Source of the DNA: CAYOSF01 sp964406605
Lineage (GTDB): Bacteria > Chloroflexota > Dehalococcoidia > DSTF01 > RBG-16-68-14
DNA length: 64,000 nt
Direction of reading: 5' to 3'
Assembly (NCBI GenBank): GCA_964406605.1
Contig: CAYOSF010000011.1
Coordinates: forward strand, 62,001-126,000
Position numbers and translations under genes: made by a program. Shown piece after piece: positions 34,878 to 43,575 of this stretch; the first letter of the stretch is position 1, and every line of letters starts with the position of its first letter. The notes beneath the pieces are model-generated. The model was not told where the DNA came from. It made no database searches and was given only the letters and a program-made list of their open reading frames with translations.

Positions 34878-35882
34878 ATGCCTGAGCTTCGATGCAATCC
34901 GGTGACCGCGCAGTGGGTGATCATCGCCGGAGAGCGGGGCAAGCGCCCCCACGCGCGCGCCCAGTCGAGGCGGCGGAGGCGGGCGCCGTCCTACCTGGAG
35001 GGCTGTCCCTTCTGCCCAGGCAACGAGGCGCAGACGCCGCCGGCCGTCCTGGAGGTCCCGGAGCCCGATGGGCACGGCCGCTGGCAGGTCCGCGCCTTCC
35101 CGAACAAGTTCGCGGCACTGACGCCGACGCCCGCTCCGGTGACGGGTCCGGAAGGGCCGCTCTTCGTCGCCGTTCCCGGCGAGGGTGCCCACGAGGTGAT
35201 CGTGGAGACGCCGCTGCACAACCGGTTCCCGGCCGACTGGGACGAGGAGGAGATGGCCCGCGTCGTGGAGGCCTACCAGCAACGCTGCATCGAGCTGCTG
35301 GCACGTCCCTCGACGGAGTACGTGCTCGTCTTCAAGAACCACGGCGAGGCCGCCGGCACGTCCCTGGAGCACCCGCACTCCCAGATCGTCGCCGCGCCCG
35401 TCGTACCGCAGGACGTGCGGCTCCGGGCCGAGATCGCGGAGGAGCACTTCCGCAGCACGGGCCGCTGCCTCCTCTGCCGGCTCGCCGAGGACGAGCTTCG
35501 GGCCGGGACGAGGATCGTCCATCGCGACGACCGCTTCGTGGTGTTCCATCCATTCGCGGCCGCCCGCCCGGCAGAGACCTGGATCGTGCCGCTGGAGCAC
35601 CAGCCGGCGTTCGAGCGCGCGCCCGAGCAGACCGCAAGCGCCTTCGGGTCCGTCCTCGGCAGGGCGCTGCGGGGGCTGCGCGCGGCGTTCGGGGACCCGG
35701 ACTTCAACTACGCGATCCACTCCGCGCCGAAGGCCGAGGCGGACCGGCCCTTCCACCACTGGTACCTCCAGCTCATGCCGCGCCTGACGCGCGCGGCCGG
35801 CTTCGAGCTGGGGTCCGGCATCTACATCAACGTGTCGCCGCCGGAGGAGACGGCCGAGCGCATGCGCCGCGCGCTCGAGTAG
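34878..35882 (+). CDS. galT: Galactose-1-phosphate uridylyltransferase-family protein
   Basis: A 334-residue GalT/HIT-superfamily nucleotidyltransferase. Zinc-type pairs CPFC (43-46) and CLLC, and the catalytic HPHSQ at 165-169 are present, as are NKFAALTP and the C-terminal HHWYLQLMPRL with GSGIYIN. Because its neighbour is TreT-like, it may use glucose-1-P/ADP-glucose and not only galactose-1-P; this is inference. Start ATG with GAGATGAGGC upstream. The last 49 codons plus about 100 bp downstream recur at 42778-43025. Confidence 0.85.
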   Translation: MPELRCNPVTAQWVIIAGERGKRPHARAQSRRRRRAPSYLEGCPFCPGNEAQTPPAVLEVPEPDGHGRWQVRAFPNKFAALTPTPAPVTGPEGPLFVAVPGEGAHEVIVETPLHNRFPADWDEEEMARVVEAYQQRCIELLARPSTEYVLVFKNHGEAAGTSLEHPHSQIVAAPVVPQDVRLRAEIAEEHFRSTGRCLLCRLAEDELRAGTRIVHRDDRFVVFHPFAAARPAETWIVPLEHQPAFERAPEQTASAFGSVLGRALRGLRAAFGDPDFNYAIHSAPKAEADRPFHHWYLQLMPRLTRAAGFELGSGIYINVSPPEETAERMRRALE

Positions 35883-35981
35883 CGGACCGGCCGGCGGGGG
35901 CGGCCTCGAAGGGGGCAACATCGCTCTCCGCAACCTCGGCCCGTGAGGGGCGGTGCTGTGTGATGGCTTCGGCGACGGAGA
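35735..35981. repeat. 247-bp direct repeat (galT 3' end), proximal copy
   Basis: Covers the last 49 codons of galT, its stop and about 100 bp downstream. The distal copy is at 42778-43025. Coding bases are nearly identical, the non-coding part more diverged. Together they bound the polyglutamate/YVTN segment. At the position of the distal TATAAT this copy has TGTGAT. Confidence 0.85.
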
Positions 35982-36206
35982 GAAGCAAGGAGTCCGGCAA
36001 AGCAGTTCAGGGTTATGGGATGGACGGAATTTGACGCACATTTTACAGACTTTCCGTTGTTTGGTGGGGGCCCCAAGGTGATACTATTGGATGCAGTCAC
36101 ACCCGTGACTCGAATCAAGCCCCGCCGGTTCAAGGTCGATAGTTCATGCGGCAGGCGTCCGAGCGGCCGCCGGGCGTGGAGTTACATCGCTGTAAGAAAT
36201 GATGCC

Positions 36207-37373
36207 GTGACATACTTCAGCATTCTGCTGGTGCTTCTCGTGGGCCTCTTGCTGGCAGAGTACCTGCGGCATCGGCGTCATCGACGCCGCATCCCGATTC
36301 GCATCCACGTCAATGGTATCCGCGGGAAATCGAGCGTCACCCGGCTAGTAGCGGCAGGCCTGCGCGAGGGTGGGCTGAAGACGTGGGCGAAAGTGACGGG
36401 CACACGCCCGAATATCATCGACGAACGGGGACGCGATCTGCCGGTCCGACGTTTCGCCGGGCCCCGCCTCAGCGAGCAAAGGACTGTTGTCCGCGAGGCC
36501 GCAGAGCGGGGCGTGGAGGCCCTCGTACTGGAGTGCATGGCTCTCCAGCCCATCAACCAGCAAGTGTCCGAGGACGGCATCGTCCGCGCCACCATCGGCG
36601 TCATGACCAACATTAGACATGACCATCTGGAAGTCTTCGGGCCGAGCCTCGACAGCATCGCACGAGCCCTCGCCGCCACCGTTCCGCGAAAGGGCGTCCT
36701 GGTGATGAGCCCCGGACCAGGTGTGGACCTTCTCCGCGCTCAGGCCGTGTCGCGCGGGACGCGGGTACTGATTGCGGAGGAACGAACCGTCGGCGAAGAG
36801 AGCCTCCGTATGCTGCCGTACCCCGAGCACGGCGAGAATCTCGCGATCGCGCTCCGCGTGTGTGAGGAGGTGGGCGTGCCGAGGGCCGTGGCGCTTCGCG
36901 GCATGCGGAAGGTGCGACCCGATCCCGGTGCTCTGGATGTCTTTGACGCCCAACGGGGCTTCAGAACGCTGCACGTCGTCTGCGCGCTGGCAGCGAACGA
37001 CCCCGACTCGACCGAAGTGATCTTTCGCGAGCGCGTCGTCGGCCGCTGGGACTGCCCCCTACTCGTGCTCGTGAATACGCGCAGAGACCGCCCGCTGCGT
37101 TCGCTGCAGCTCGGGACCTTGCTGGCGCGCCTGCCCGCAGCCCGGTTCTTCTTGTACGGGGACGACGCCGGGGCGGTCCGGTTGGCGGCGCTGCAGGAAG
37201 GCTTACCGGTCGATGCGTTCGTCTCCTGCCACGGGTTGGGCCCCAAGGAACTGGTCGAACGACTCTTTGCTTCGGTGACCGACGAGGCGGTCCTGTTCGC
37301 GATTGGCAACACGGGCGGCAACGGCCTGGCGTTGATGCAAGAACTGCACGGGTCCAGCGTTCAAGATGATTGA
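36207..37373 (+). CDS. pgsB: Poly-gamma-glutamate synthase PgsB/CapB
   Basis: ATP-dependent amide ligase that polymerises glutamate at the membrane. From the GTG start the 388-residue product has one N-terminal helix (TYFSILLVLLVGLLLAEYL), a basic stretch, the Mur-ligase P-loop NGIRGKSSVTR (GIRGKS at 37-42), the KVTGTRP and ECMALQP segments and TNIRHDHLEVFG, all typical of PgsB. The GTG is chosen for its family-like N-terminus; no ribosome site is clear and the frame is open 64 codons upstream through non-family sequence. pgsC starts 18 bp downstream. Confidence 0.9.
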   Translation: MTYFSILLVLLVGLLLAEYLRHRRHRRRIPIRIHVNGIRGKSSVTRLVAAGLREGGLKTWAKVTGTRPNIIDERGRDLPVRRFAGPRLSEQRTVVREAAERGVEALVLECMALQPINQQVSEDGIVRATIGVMTNIRHDHLEVFGPSLDSIARALAATVPRKGVLVMSPGPGVDLLRAQAVSRGTRVLIAEERTVGEESLRMLPYPEHGENLAIALRVCEEVGVPRAVALRGMRKVRPDPGALDVFDAQRGFRTLHVVCALAANDPDSTEVIFRERVVGRWDCPLLVLVNTRRDRPLRSLQLGTLLARLPAARFFLYGDDAGAVRLAALQEGLPVDAFVSCHGLGPKELVERLFASVTDEAVLFAIGNTGGNGLALMQELHGSSVQDD

Positions 37374-37391
37374 GAGATAGGTGTTCCCCAT

Positions 37392-37841
37392 ATGCTACCG
37401 CAGGCAGTAGGCACCGGACTTATCGTCGCGCTCATCTTCGGCGAGCTCTTCGGGATCACGGCCGGCGGCATGGTCGTGCCAGGGTATATCGCTCTGGCCC
37501 TCATCCGGCCGGAGCGGGTCGCCGGCACGATTGCCGTTGGCATACTCGTGTTCCTCTTGGTGAAGCTGTTGAGCCGCTTCACCCTGTTGTACGGGCGCCG
37601 ACGGTTCGCCGTCACCATTCTTCTCGGCTTCTTTCTCGGCCTGGGCCTCGAGCAGTTGCTTCGGGCTGACATCACGGGAACCCATGCCGAGTTCCGTGCT
37701 GTGGGCTTCATCATTCCCGGCCTCATTGCCGAGTGGATGGATCACCAGGGGGTGCTGGTGACGATTGCAGGACTGATCACGGTTGCGGTGCTGACCCGGC
37801 TGATTCTGATAGCCGTCTTCGGTAGCGAGATCAGGATCTGA
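37392..37841 (+). CDS. pgsC: Poly-gamma-glutamate biosynthesis protein PgsC/CapC
   Basis: A 149-residue integral membrane protein, the obligate partner of PgsB in the polymerase. It begins with a helix containing ALIFGELFGITAGGMVVPGYIAL, the signature start of PgsC, and has four further hydrophobic segments. Length is that of the family. It lies between pgsB (18 bp) and pgsW (3 bp) in one operon. Confidence 0.9.
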   Translation: MLPQAVGTGLIVALIFGELFGITAGGMVVPGYIALALIRPERVAGTIAVGILVFLLVKLLSRFTLLYGRRRFAVTILLGFFLGLGLEQLLRADITGTHAEFRAVGFIIPGLIAEWMDHQGVLVTIAGLITVAVLTRLILIAVFGSEIRI

Positions 37842-37844
37842 GCG

Positions 37845-39059
37845 ATGTACATCGGGGCCTCCGAGAGAGCAGTCCTCGTGATCCTGGCCACGGTGGCCGC
37901 GCTTACCTACGCGCTCTTCTCCCGCCTCGGCCTGGACGCTCCCGGCCCCGCCTACGAGCCGAAGGTGCTCGCTGCCCAAACGACGCTTGCGGCAGGACTG
38001 GCTCTGCGCGAGGTCAGGCCTGAAGATACGATTCTCGATCAGGTAGCCGACGACCGTGTGCAGGCGGCCTTCATCGGCCTGCCTAGCAGCGCGATCACCA
38101 CCGACCCCGGCTCCCTGCGAGCCAAGATCACGTCCACGAACCCCAACTTTGCCGCCGTCGTGGTCGATCTGCTTCGTGACGCAGGAGTAGGCCGCGGCGA
38201 CGTGGTCGCGGTTTCTTACACCGGCTCCTTCCCAGCCCTCAATGTTGCGTCGGTCGCCGCCGTCGAAGCGCTGGGCGCGGAGCCCATCATCGCCTGCTCC
38301 GTGGGCAGCTCCACATGGGGAGCGAATGATCCCGAGTTCACCTACCTCGATATGGAGTCCCTGTTGGTCGACAAGGGGCTTCTCCACCACCGGTGCCTGG
38401 CGGGCTCAGTTGGCGGAGACTTCCGTCGGCAACCCATGAGCGCCGAGGGCAGTCAGTTCGCGGAGCTCGCGATTGAGCGCAACGGCGTCATCCTCATCGG
38501 CACGAAAGATCTCCAAGACGCCGTCAGCGCGCGGCTCGATCTCTACGTCCGTGAAGCGAACGGTCGGCGCATTGCGGCGTTCATCAACGTCGGAGGCGGC
38601 CTGCCCAGCACAGCCGCGGTTCGCCCGGGAGACGAGTTCTCTCCGGGCCTGACGTTGGCTCCGCCAAGAGGTGACATCGAGGGCGAGGGGCTGCTCTACC
38701 ACCTGCAGCGACGTGGCGTTCCAGTCGTGAACCTCACGGATATCGTCAGTCTGGCGCGCGAACACCGCCTACCGGTAGCGCCGTCGAGCACACCGGAGGT
38801 CGGACAGGGAGCGCCCTACCGCGACTGGTTTCGGATCCGCCTGCTCGCCGCCGTGGCCGCGGCGATGCTCCTTCTTGGACTCCCCGCCGTGCGGTTCTTG
38901 ATCCTAGCACCCAGCGAAGACGCGGTGTTTGACGCGTATTTTGGGCTTGTGCCGAACCGCCTTGTCAACCGCGCAGTGTGGCGAGTAAGGGAGGTCCTTG
39001 GCCTGCGCACGCCAGCATCATTCTCGCAGACAAAGGGCGGCGCGGAGCCCGAGAGATGA
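37845..39059 (+). CDS. pgsW: Poly-gamma-glutamate system protein, PgsW-like
   Basis: A 404-residue protein matching the poly-gamma-glutamate system family that accompanies pgsBC in some bacteria. One N-terminal helix (AVLVILATVAALTYALF), a large extracytoplasmic domain (GVGRGDVVAVSYTGSFPALN, GSSTWGANDPEFTYLDME, FINVGGGLPST), and a C-terminal helix (LLAAVAAAMLLLGLPAV). Role in polymer export or tethering is presumed. The TGA overlaps the ATG of the next gene by 4 bp (ATGA), so the beta-propeller gene is translationally coupled. Confidence 0.82.
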   Translation: MYIGASERAVLVILATVAALTYALFSRLGLDAPGPAYEPKVLAAQTTLAAGLALREVRPEDTILDQVADDRVQAAFIGLPSSAITTDPGSLRAKITSTNPNFAAVVVDLLRDAGVGRGDVVAVSYTGSFPALNVASVAAVEALGAEPIIACSVGSSTWGANDPEFTYLDMESLLVDKGLLHHRCLAGSVGGDFRRQPMSAEGSQFAELAIERNGVILIGTKDLQDAVSARLDLYVREANGRRIAAFINVGGGLPSTAAVRPGDEFSPGLTLAPPRGDIEGEGLLYHLQRRGVPVVNLTDIVSLAREHRLPVAPSSTPEVGQGAPYRDWFRIRLLAAVAAAMLLLGLPAVRFLILAPSEDAVFDAYFGLVPNRLVNRAVWRVREVLGLRTPASFSQTKGGAEPER

Positions 39060-40567
39060 TGGGCGCGCGCAAGAGCCTCGGGCGTCCGGGAATCCGGTGG
39101 GCGGCTGTCCTGGTGGCGGTCCTTGCCTTCGCAGTGGCTCTCGCCGAAACCCGCGCAGACGAAGTCGTCACCACTGTTGGCGTCGGCTCCTCACCCCGCG
39201 TCATCGCAATCACGCCCAATGGCCGTTACGTCTATGTCTCCAACCGTCTGTCCAACAACGTTTCGGTCATCGATACGTCAAGCGATGGCGTCGTGGCTAC
39301 CATAGACGTGGGAGCCGGTCCTGGCGCGATCCATACATCGCCGGATGGTTCTCGCGTATACGTCCCCAATCGCGAAGGGGATAGCCTGTCCGTCATCGAC
39401 ACCGGAAACCAGAGCGTAATAGCGACCATCGGCACGGGGGATAGGCCGGCGGCCGTCGATACCACGCCCGACGGCACGACGATCTTCGTCGTCAATGAGC
39501 ACTTTGGAACCGTCTGGGCGTTGGATGCCGCCAGCTTCGTGGTGCGTGGAAGGATAACCGCAGGCACCGCCCCCCACACCATTGCCGTGCGGCCGGACGG
39601 ACTCAAGGCATATGTCGCCAATGAGGTCTCCGGGACGCTGACCGTCATCGATGTGCCCAGTCTCACCGTAGCGGCGCGGGTGCCTGTTGGCCTCAGCCCC
39701 GGCTCCATGCGTTTCAGCCCGGACGGGGGTCACCTATATGTCGCAAACGAGTCGTCGAGTAGTGTGAGTGTGCTGGACACGAGAACCGATACCGTGACGG
39801 CCACCATCGCCGTTGGTACGGCTCCGCACGGCCTAGCCATCTCGCTCGATGGGTCGCGGCTCTTCGTCGCCAATGAGCTGTCGAACACCGTCTCGGTCCT
39901 CGACACTGCCGACACATCCGTTGTGGCCACGGTGCAGGTGGGCCTGGCGCCGCAACGCGTCCACATGACTTCCGACGGCACTCGGGCCTATGTCGCCAAC
40001 CGCGGTTCGAACGATGTCTCGGTGCTCGATGCCAGCTCGGGTGAGCTGCTCACGACCATCGCGGTCGGCACCAGTCCGGTATCGTTGGCCATCACGCCGG
40101 AGAGCACGAAGGCCTACGTAGCCAACCAGCTATCCAATGACGTGAGCATTCTCGCCATCGGCGATCGCGCGATCTCCACGGTCGCCCCTCCAGCGGGAGC
40201 CACGTCCCCGCCAGCAGGAGCCGCGCCTCCGCCGGCGGGAGCGGCGCTCGTTCGGACGCCCGCCACCGGCCAGGTGGTGGCCCACGGTACGGCCACCGCC
40301 AGCGCTACCGCAGGCACGCCCCCGGTCACGCCGTCTCGCACGGCCAGCCGGCCCGGCGCCGCGGTGCAATCAGGCGGCCCCCCGGTCGCTCGATCAAGAC
40401 CGGCGGCCACAGGACAAGGAGACACCGCCTTCTGGACATGGCTCACCGTCGTCCTGACTCTCGCCAGCGCCGGCAGCATTGGGGCCTACTTCGGCCGCGG
40501 CCGGATCGCAGCCAGCATCTCTCGTCTCATTCGCCGTCGAAATACGGCTTCGAACCCCAGGAGGTAG
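39056..40567 (+). CDS. YVTN beta-propeller protein with C-terminal membrane anchor
   Basis: A 503-residue exported protein. Signal peptide (VLVAVLAFAVALAETRA) is followed by eight YVTN-type blades, each with a variant of VYVSN/AYVAN, SVIDT and PDGxxxYVAN, forming a beta-propeller. A Pro/Ala/Gly linker (PPAGA repeats) and Ser/Thr-rich part lead to a helix (TAFWTWLTVVLTLASAGSIGAYF) and a basic tail, so it is anchored with the propeller outside. The ATG overlaps the pgsW stop. Its coupling to pgsW suggests a role at the cell surface with polyglutamate. Confidence 0.82.
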   Translation: MMGARKSLGRPGIRWAAVLVAVLAFAVALAETRADEVVTTVGVGSSPRVIAITPNGRYVYVSNRLSNNVSVIDTSSDGVVATIDVGAGPGAIHTSPDGSRVYVPNREGDSLSVIDTGNQSVIATIGTGDRPAAVDTTPDGTTIFVVNEHFGTVWALDAASFVVRGRITAGTAPHTIAVRPDGLKAYVANEVSGTLTVIDVPSLTVAARVPVGLSPGSMRFSPDGGHLYVANESSSSVSVLDTRTDTVTATIAVGTAPHGLAISLDGSRLFVANELSNTVSVLDTADTSVVATVQVGLAPQRVHMTSDGTRAYVANRGSNDVSVLDASSGELLTTIAVGTSPVSLAITPESTKAYVANQLSNDVSILAIGDRAISTVAPPAGATSPPAGAAPPPAGAALVRTPATGQVVAHGTATASATAGTPPVTPSRTASRPGAAVQSGGPPVARSRPAATGQGDTAFWTWLTVVLTLASAGSIGAYFGRGRIAASISRLIRRRNTASNPRR

Positions 40568-40571
40568 TTCA

Positions 40572-42605
40572 GTGGCCAGACTGAGGCTTCTTCTCATCTT
40601 CGCTGTCGCACTCGCCGTCGCTCTGTTCGATGGGGAACAGCTACATGCTGCTACCGTGGTGGCGACCCTGCCCGTCGGCTCCGTCCCCAAGCAACTCCAG
40701 CTCTCGCAGGACGGGTCGAAGCTGCTGGTCAGCAATGAAGCGTCGAACAGTGTCTCCGTCATCTCGACGGCGACGGACACGGTGCTTGGCACGATCGCCG
40801 TTGGCATCAATCCGGGCCCGAGTCGCTTTACGCCGGATGGCGCCAAGGCCTACGTCGTGAATGAAGATTCAGACAGCGTGTCGGTCATCGACATGACGAC
40901 GCTTGGCTCGCCAGCGACCGTTTCCGTCGGTGATCGCCCTGTGACCGCGTCAGTCTCCCAAGATGGTACGAAGGTCTACGTGGCGAACGAATTGGGCAAC
41001 TCCGTATCCGTGATCTCGACGGCGTCCGACACCGTGATCCAGACTATCGACGTGGGCGTTGCCCCCCACGCGCTGGCCAAGACCCCGGATGGCACCAAGC
41101 TCTACGTCGCCAACGAGGGAAATGCATCGAACAGCATCTCGGTGATTTCCACGACAAGCGATGCCGTCATCGCAACCATTCCACTCGCGCCTTCCAGGGA
41201 TCCGGGATCAATTCACTTTCTGCCCAACGGCACCAAGGCCTACGTGGCAAACCGCGGCTGCGCCGGCATCACGTGCGTTCCTACAGAGGTTGACCCAACG
41301 GTCTCCGTCATCAACGTCGCCACAAACACTGTCATCGCGACCATCCGTGCGGGCCTGCCTGGCGCTGCGCCCCACGCGATGCGCATCACGCCGGATGGGA
41401 GCAAGCTGTACCTGGTCAACAAGCATGGCGACGACGTGAAGGTCATCGACACGGCCACCGACACGATCATCAAGCTGATCGCGCTGACGCAGGGCTCGTG
41501 CTTCAATATCACGTACGGCATCGGATCCTGCCCCGTGCGGGTCGAGCTGACCGCCGACGGCAGCAAGGCCTACGTGGTTGAGCAGAGACCGCTGGCGGCT
41601 AACGGCGCCCTTACCGCAATCTGTACCGGAATCGTCCCCAGCGTGTGCGGCGGAGCGAGCACGGACACCGTCGTAGAGACCGTGAAGCTTGGCAGCAGCC
41701 CGACAGACCTAGAGGTGCTCGGGGATGCGAAGGCGTACGTGAGCGATTCCGGTTCTGACGCAGTCTCCGTCGTATCCTTGCAGAGCATCCCACCACCCCA
41801 AGGCGTGGTCAGCGGCATCTACGATCTGCTCGTCACACTCACGCCAGCCAGCGGAAGTCCCGGCGCCTACTTGCACTGCCGTTCCGACATTCAGCAGGCC
41901 ATCAAGAACCTGACCGCGCGCATCTACTGCTACGTGGACGCGCCGGGCGTCGCGGTGAACCCGGAGGCGGGTCCGGAGTCGGGCGACGGCTTTCCGGGCG
42001 AGCCTCCGCCGTCACCTTTCGGGGACGTCGAGGACAGGCACGCCGTGCTGACGGGCTTCCTTGACAACGGCACGAGCAGCATCCATCTCAACGGCTGCTT
42101 CGAAGACCGCGATGGGTATGGCCCTCTTGGCCACGTATATTGGGCCGCGCTGTTAGATGCGAAGGCGACCACGGGCACAGTCGACGTCTGGACGTTCCAG
42201 ACCGCGACGAATTGCCTTGCCGGCACACCAGTCGGAGGACCAACCTTCAACGACGCGCCGGTGACATATGGATGGCTGGCGGACAAGACTTCCGACCACG
42301 ACAGTGATGCCGACGGTTGCCCGGACAAGAAGGAGCTGACCGACAACCAGGATCAGGGCGGCCTGCGCGACCCGTTCAACCCGTGGGACTACTTCAACCC
42401 CACCCATGACGGACTGAACCGCGTGGATGACATCCTGAAGGTGGTGGGCCAGTACTTCATCGACGCGGGCAACCCGGACTACACGACGGACACCGACCGC
42501 ACGGCGGTTGTCGGCGCCAACCCCTGGAACCTGGCAACGCCCAACGGCCAGCAGCGGGTGGACGACATCCTGGCGTCGGTGAAGCAGTACTTCCATGACT
42601 GCTGA
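40572..42605 (+). CDS. Large YVTN beta-propeller surface protein with dockerin-like tail
   Basis: A 677-residue secreted protein. GTG start 7 bases after AGGAGG, which overlaps the previous stop. Signal peptide LRLLLIFAVALAVALFDGEQLHA. Residues about 30-410 carry YVTN-type repeats (KLLVSNEASNSVSVIST and like units), two of which are interrupted by Cys-rich insertions. A beta-rich domain with Cys pairs follows (about 420-580). The last ~100 residues (DSDADGCPDKKE, NPWDYFNPTHDG, RVDDILKVVGQYF, then a second RVDDILASVKQYFHDC) look like two calcium-binding/dockerin-type segments seen at the ends of many Chloroflexota surface proteins. Probably displayed or matrix-bound. Confidence 0.82.
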   Translation: MARLRLLLIFAVALAVALFDGEQLHAATVVATLPVGSVPKQLQLSQDGSKLLVSNEASNSVSVISTATDTVLGTIAVGINPGPSRFTPDGAKAYVVNEDSDSVSVIDMTTLGSPATVSVGDRPVTASVSQDGTKVYVANELGNSVSVISTASDTVIQTIDVGVAPHALAKTPDGTKLYVANEGNASNSISVISTTSDAVIATIPLAPSRDPGSIHFLPNGTKAYVANRGCAGITCVPTEVDPTVSVINVATNTVIATIRAGLPGAAPHAMRITPDGSKLYLVNKHGDDVKVIDTATDTIIKLIALTQGSCFNITYGIGSCPVRVELTADGSKAYVVEQRPLAANGALTAICTGIVPSVCGGASTDTVVETVKLGSSPTDLEVLGDAKAYVSDSGSDAVSVVSLQSIPPPQGVVSGIYDLLVTLTPASGSPGAYLHCRSDIQQAIKNLTARIYCYVDAPGVAVNPEAGPESGDGFPGEPPPSPFGDVEDRHAVLTGFLDNGTSSIHLNGCFEDRDGYGPLGHVYWAALLDAKATTGTVDVWTFQTATNCLAGTPVGGPTFNDAPVTYGWLADKTSDHDSDADGCPDKKELTDNQDQGGLRDPFNPWDYFNPTHDGLNRVDDILKVVGQYFIDAGNPDYTTDTDRTAVVGANPWNLATPNGQQRVDDILASVKQYFHDC

Positions 42606-42778
42606 TGCAGAGGCCCAAATCAGGGAAGGGGTCGGAAGCCGCTGATCCCTCCCTCCCATCACGATGGGGCACTCCTCTGTTCGAGACTAGACGGCCTCCC
42701 AGGTAGGGACTGCGACCGCGGGCCAACACTCCTGCCACAGCCGCCAGATGGCACGCACCATGAAGGGCGTCAGCGCTC

Positions 42779-42925
42779 GAGGCGGACCGGCCCTTCCACC
42801 ACTGGTACCTCCAGCTCATGCCGCGTTTGACGCGCGCGGCCGGCTTCGAGCTGGGGTCCGGCATCTACATCAACGTGTCGCCGCCGGAGGCGACGGCCGA
42901 GCGGATGCGCCGCGCGCTCGAGTAG
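42779..42925 (+). pseudogene. galT 3' fragment
   Basis: 49 codons including the stop, in the same frame as the end of galT (EADRPFHHWYLQLMPRL ... AERMRRALE). No 5' part is present; upstream sequence is unrelated. Only a handful of base differences from the intact gene. Confidence 0.85.
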
Positions 42926-43002
42926 CGGCCCCGCCGGTCGGAGCCCGCTCGCCGCGGAGCGACCTTGCCCTCCACAACCTCGGCCGGTGAGGGGCGGTGC
43001 TG

Positions 43003-43008
43003 TATAAT
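43003..43008 (+). promoter_or_regulatory. Candidate -10 of tRNA-Lys
   Basis: Perfect TATAAT, 83 bp before the tRNA, inside the distal galT repeat. No good -35. In the proximal copy the same place reads TGTGAT, as expected if only this copy still drives a gene. Confidence 0.5.
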
Positions 43009-43090
43009 GGCTCCGGCGACGGAGACGGGCGACGGCCTGCGTGGGACACTCCGCGGCAGCCCCTCGCCACGGATCCGATGCGACTCCTGT

Positions 43091-43166
43091 GGGCCCGTAG
43101 CTCAGTCGGCAGAGCAGCGGACTTTTAATCCGAGTGTCGCGGGTTCGAGTCCCGCCGGGCCCCCCA
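43091..43166 (+). tRNA. tRNA-Lys (TTT)
   Basis: 76-nt cloverleaf with encoded CCA. Acceptor GGGCCCG pairs with CGGGCCC; D-arm GTAGCTCAGTCGGCAGAGC; anticodon loop CTTTTAA with anticodon TTT; T-arm GCGGGTTCGAGTCCCGC. One pair at the base of the anticodon stem mismatches (G-A). Its 3' end is the source of three partial copies downstream. Confidence 0.93.
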
Positions 43167-43226
43167 AGTAGCCTCTTCCCCAAGCGACGGTCGCCGGTTC
43201 CCGCCCCGGCAGAGCCGGACGCGGCG

Positions 43227-43268
43227 AGTCCCGCCCCATCTGAGGCGGGCACCGCCGGGCCCCCCAAG
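43227..43268 (+). repeat. tRNA-Lys 3'-end-like copy 1 with hairpin insert
   Basis: AGTCCCGCC, then a 17-base insert forming a CCCGCC/GGCGGG hairpin around CCATCTGA, then CCGCCGGGCCCCCCAAG, which matches tRNA-Lys positions 43152-43168 exactly, 100 bp away. Confidence 0.6.
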
Positions 43269-43350
43269 ACCGCCGTTCTGAATCTGTTTTCCGAGAAGGA
43301 GAGCTGCCATCGAAAGGCCAGGCCGCGCTCATCAGATATACAATTAAGCT

Positions 43351-43575
43351 ATGAGGGGCATGCTGAAGCGCCAATTCCTAGGAATACCAATTGTCATATG
43401 GGGTCTCCAATTGTCATATGTTGCTGTAGCGCTAGTAGTGCTTGCTGTCTTAGTGGTGATAGTCAACAAGAATGCTTCTACTCAAGCGCCCGCAAGAATT
43501 GTCGCCATCGTATATGTAGTAGTCATGGTGGTTGTCAATGTCATCTGGCGTTTGGCAATAAGGAACAGGTTGTAA
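43351..43575 (+). CDS. Small AT-rich-region membrane protein
   Basis: A 74-residue protein with two helices (LQLSYVAVALVVLAVLVVIVN and IVAIVYVVVMVVVNVIW) and basic ends. The region 43360-43620 is markedly richer in A and T than anything else nearby, which indicates foreign DNA just downstream of the tRNA. Codon use differs from the host. Inside the 5' part CCAATTGTCATATG occurs twice, 20 bp apart (43387, 43407). Start has no good ribosome site. Function unknown. Confidence 0.5.
   Translation: MRGMLKRQFLGIPIVIWGLQLSYVAVALVVLAVLVVIVNKNASTQAPARIVAIVYVVVMVVVNVIWRLAIRNRL

Larger units (their letters stand above)
42778..43025. repeat. 247-bp direct repeat (galT 3' end), distal copy
   Basis: Copy of 35735-35981. 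It carries 49 codons of the galT 3' end and the flanking non-coding bases, which here contain TATAAT upstream of tRNA-Lys. Confidence 0.85.
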
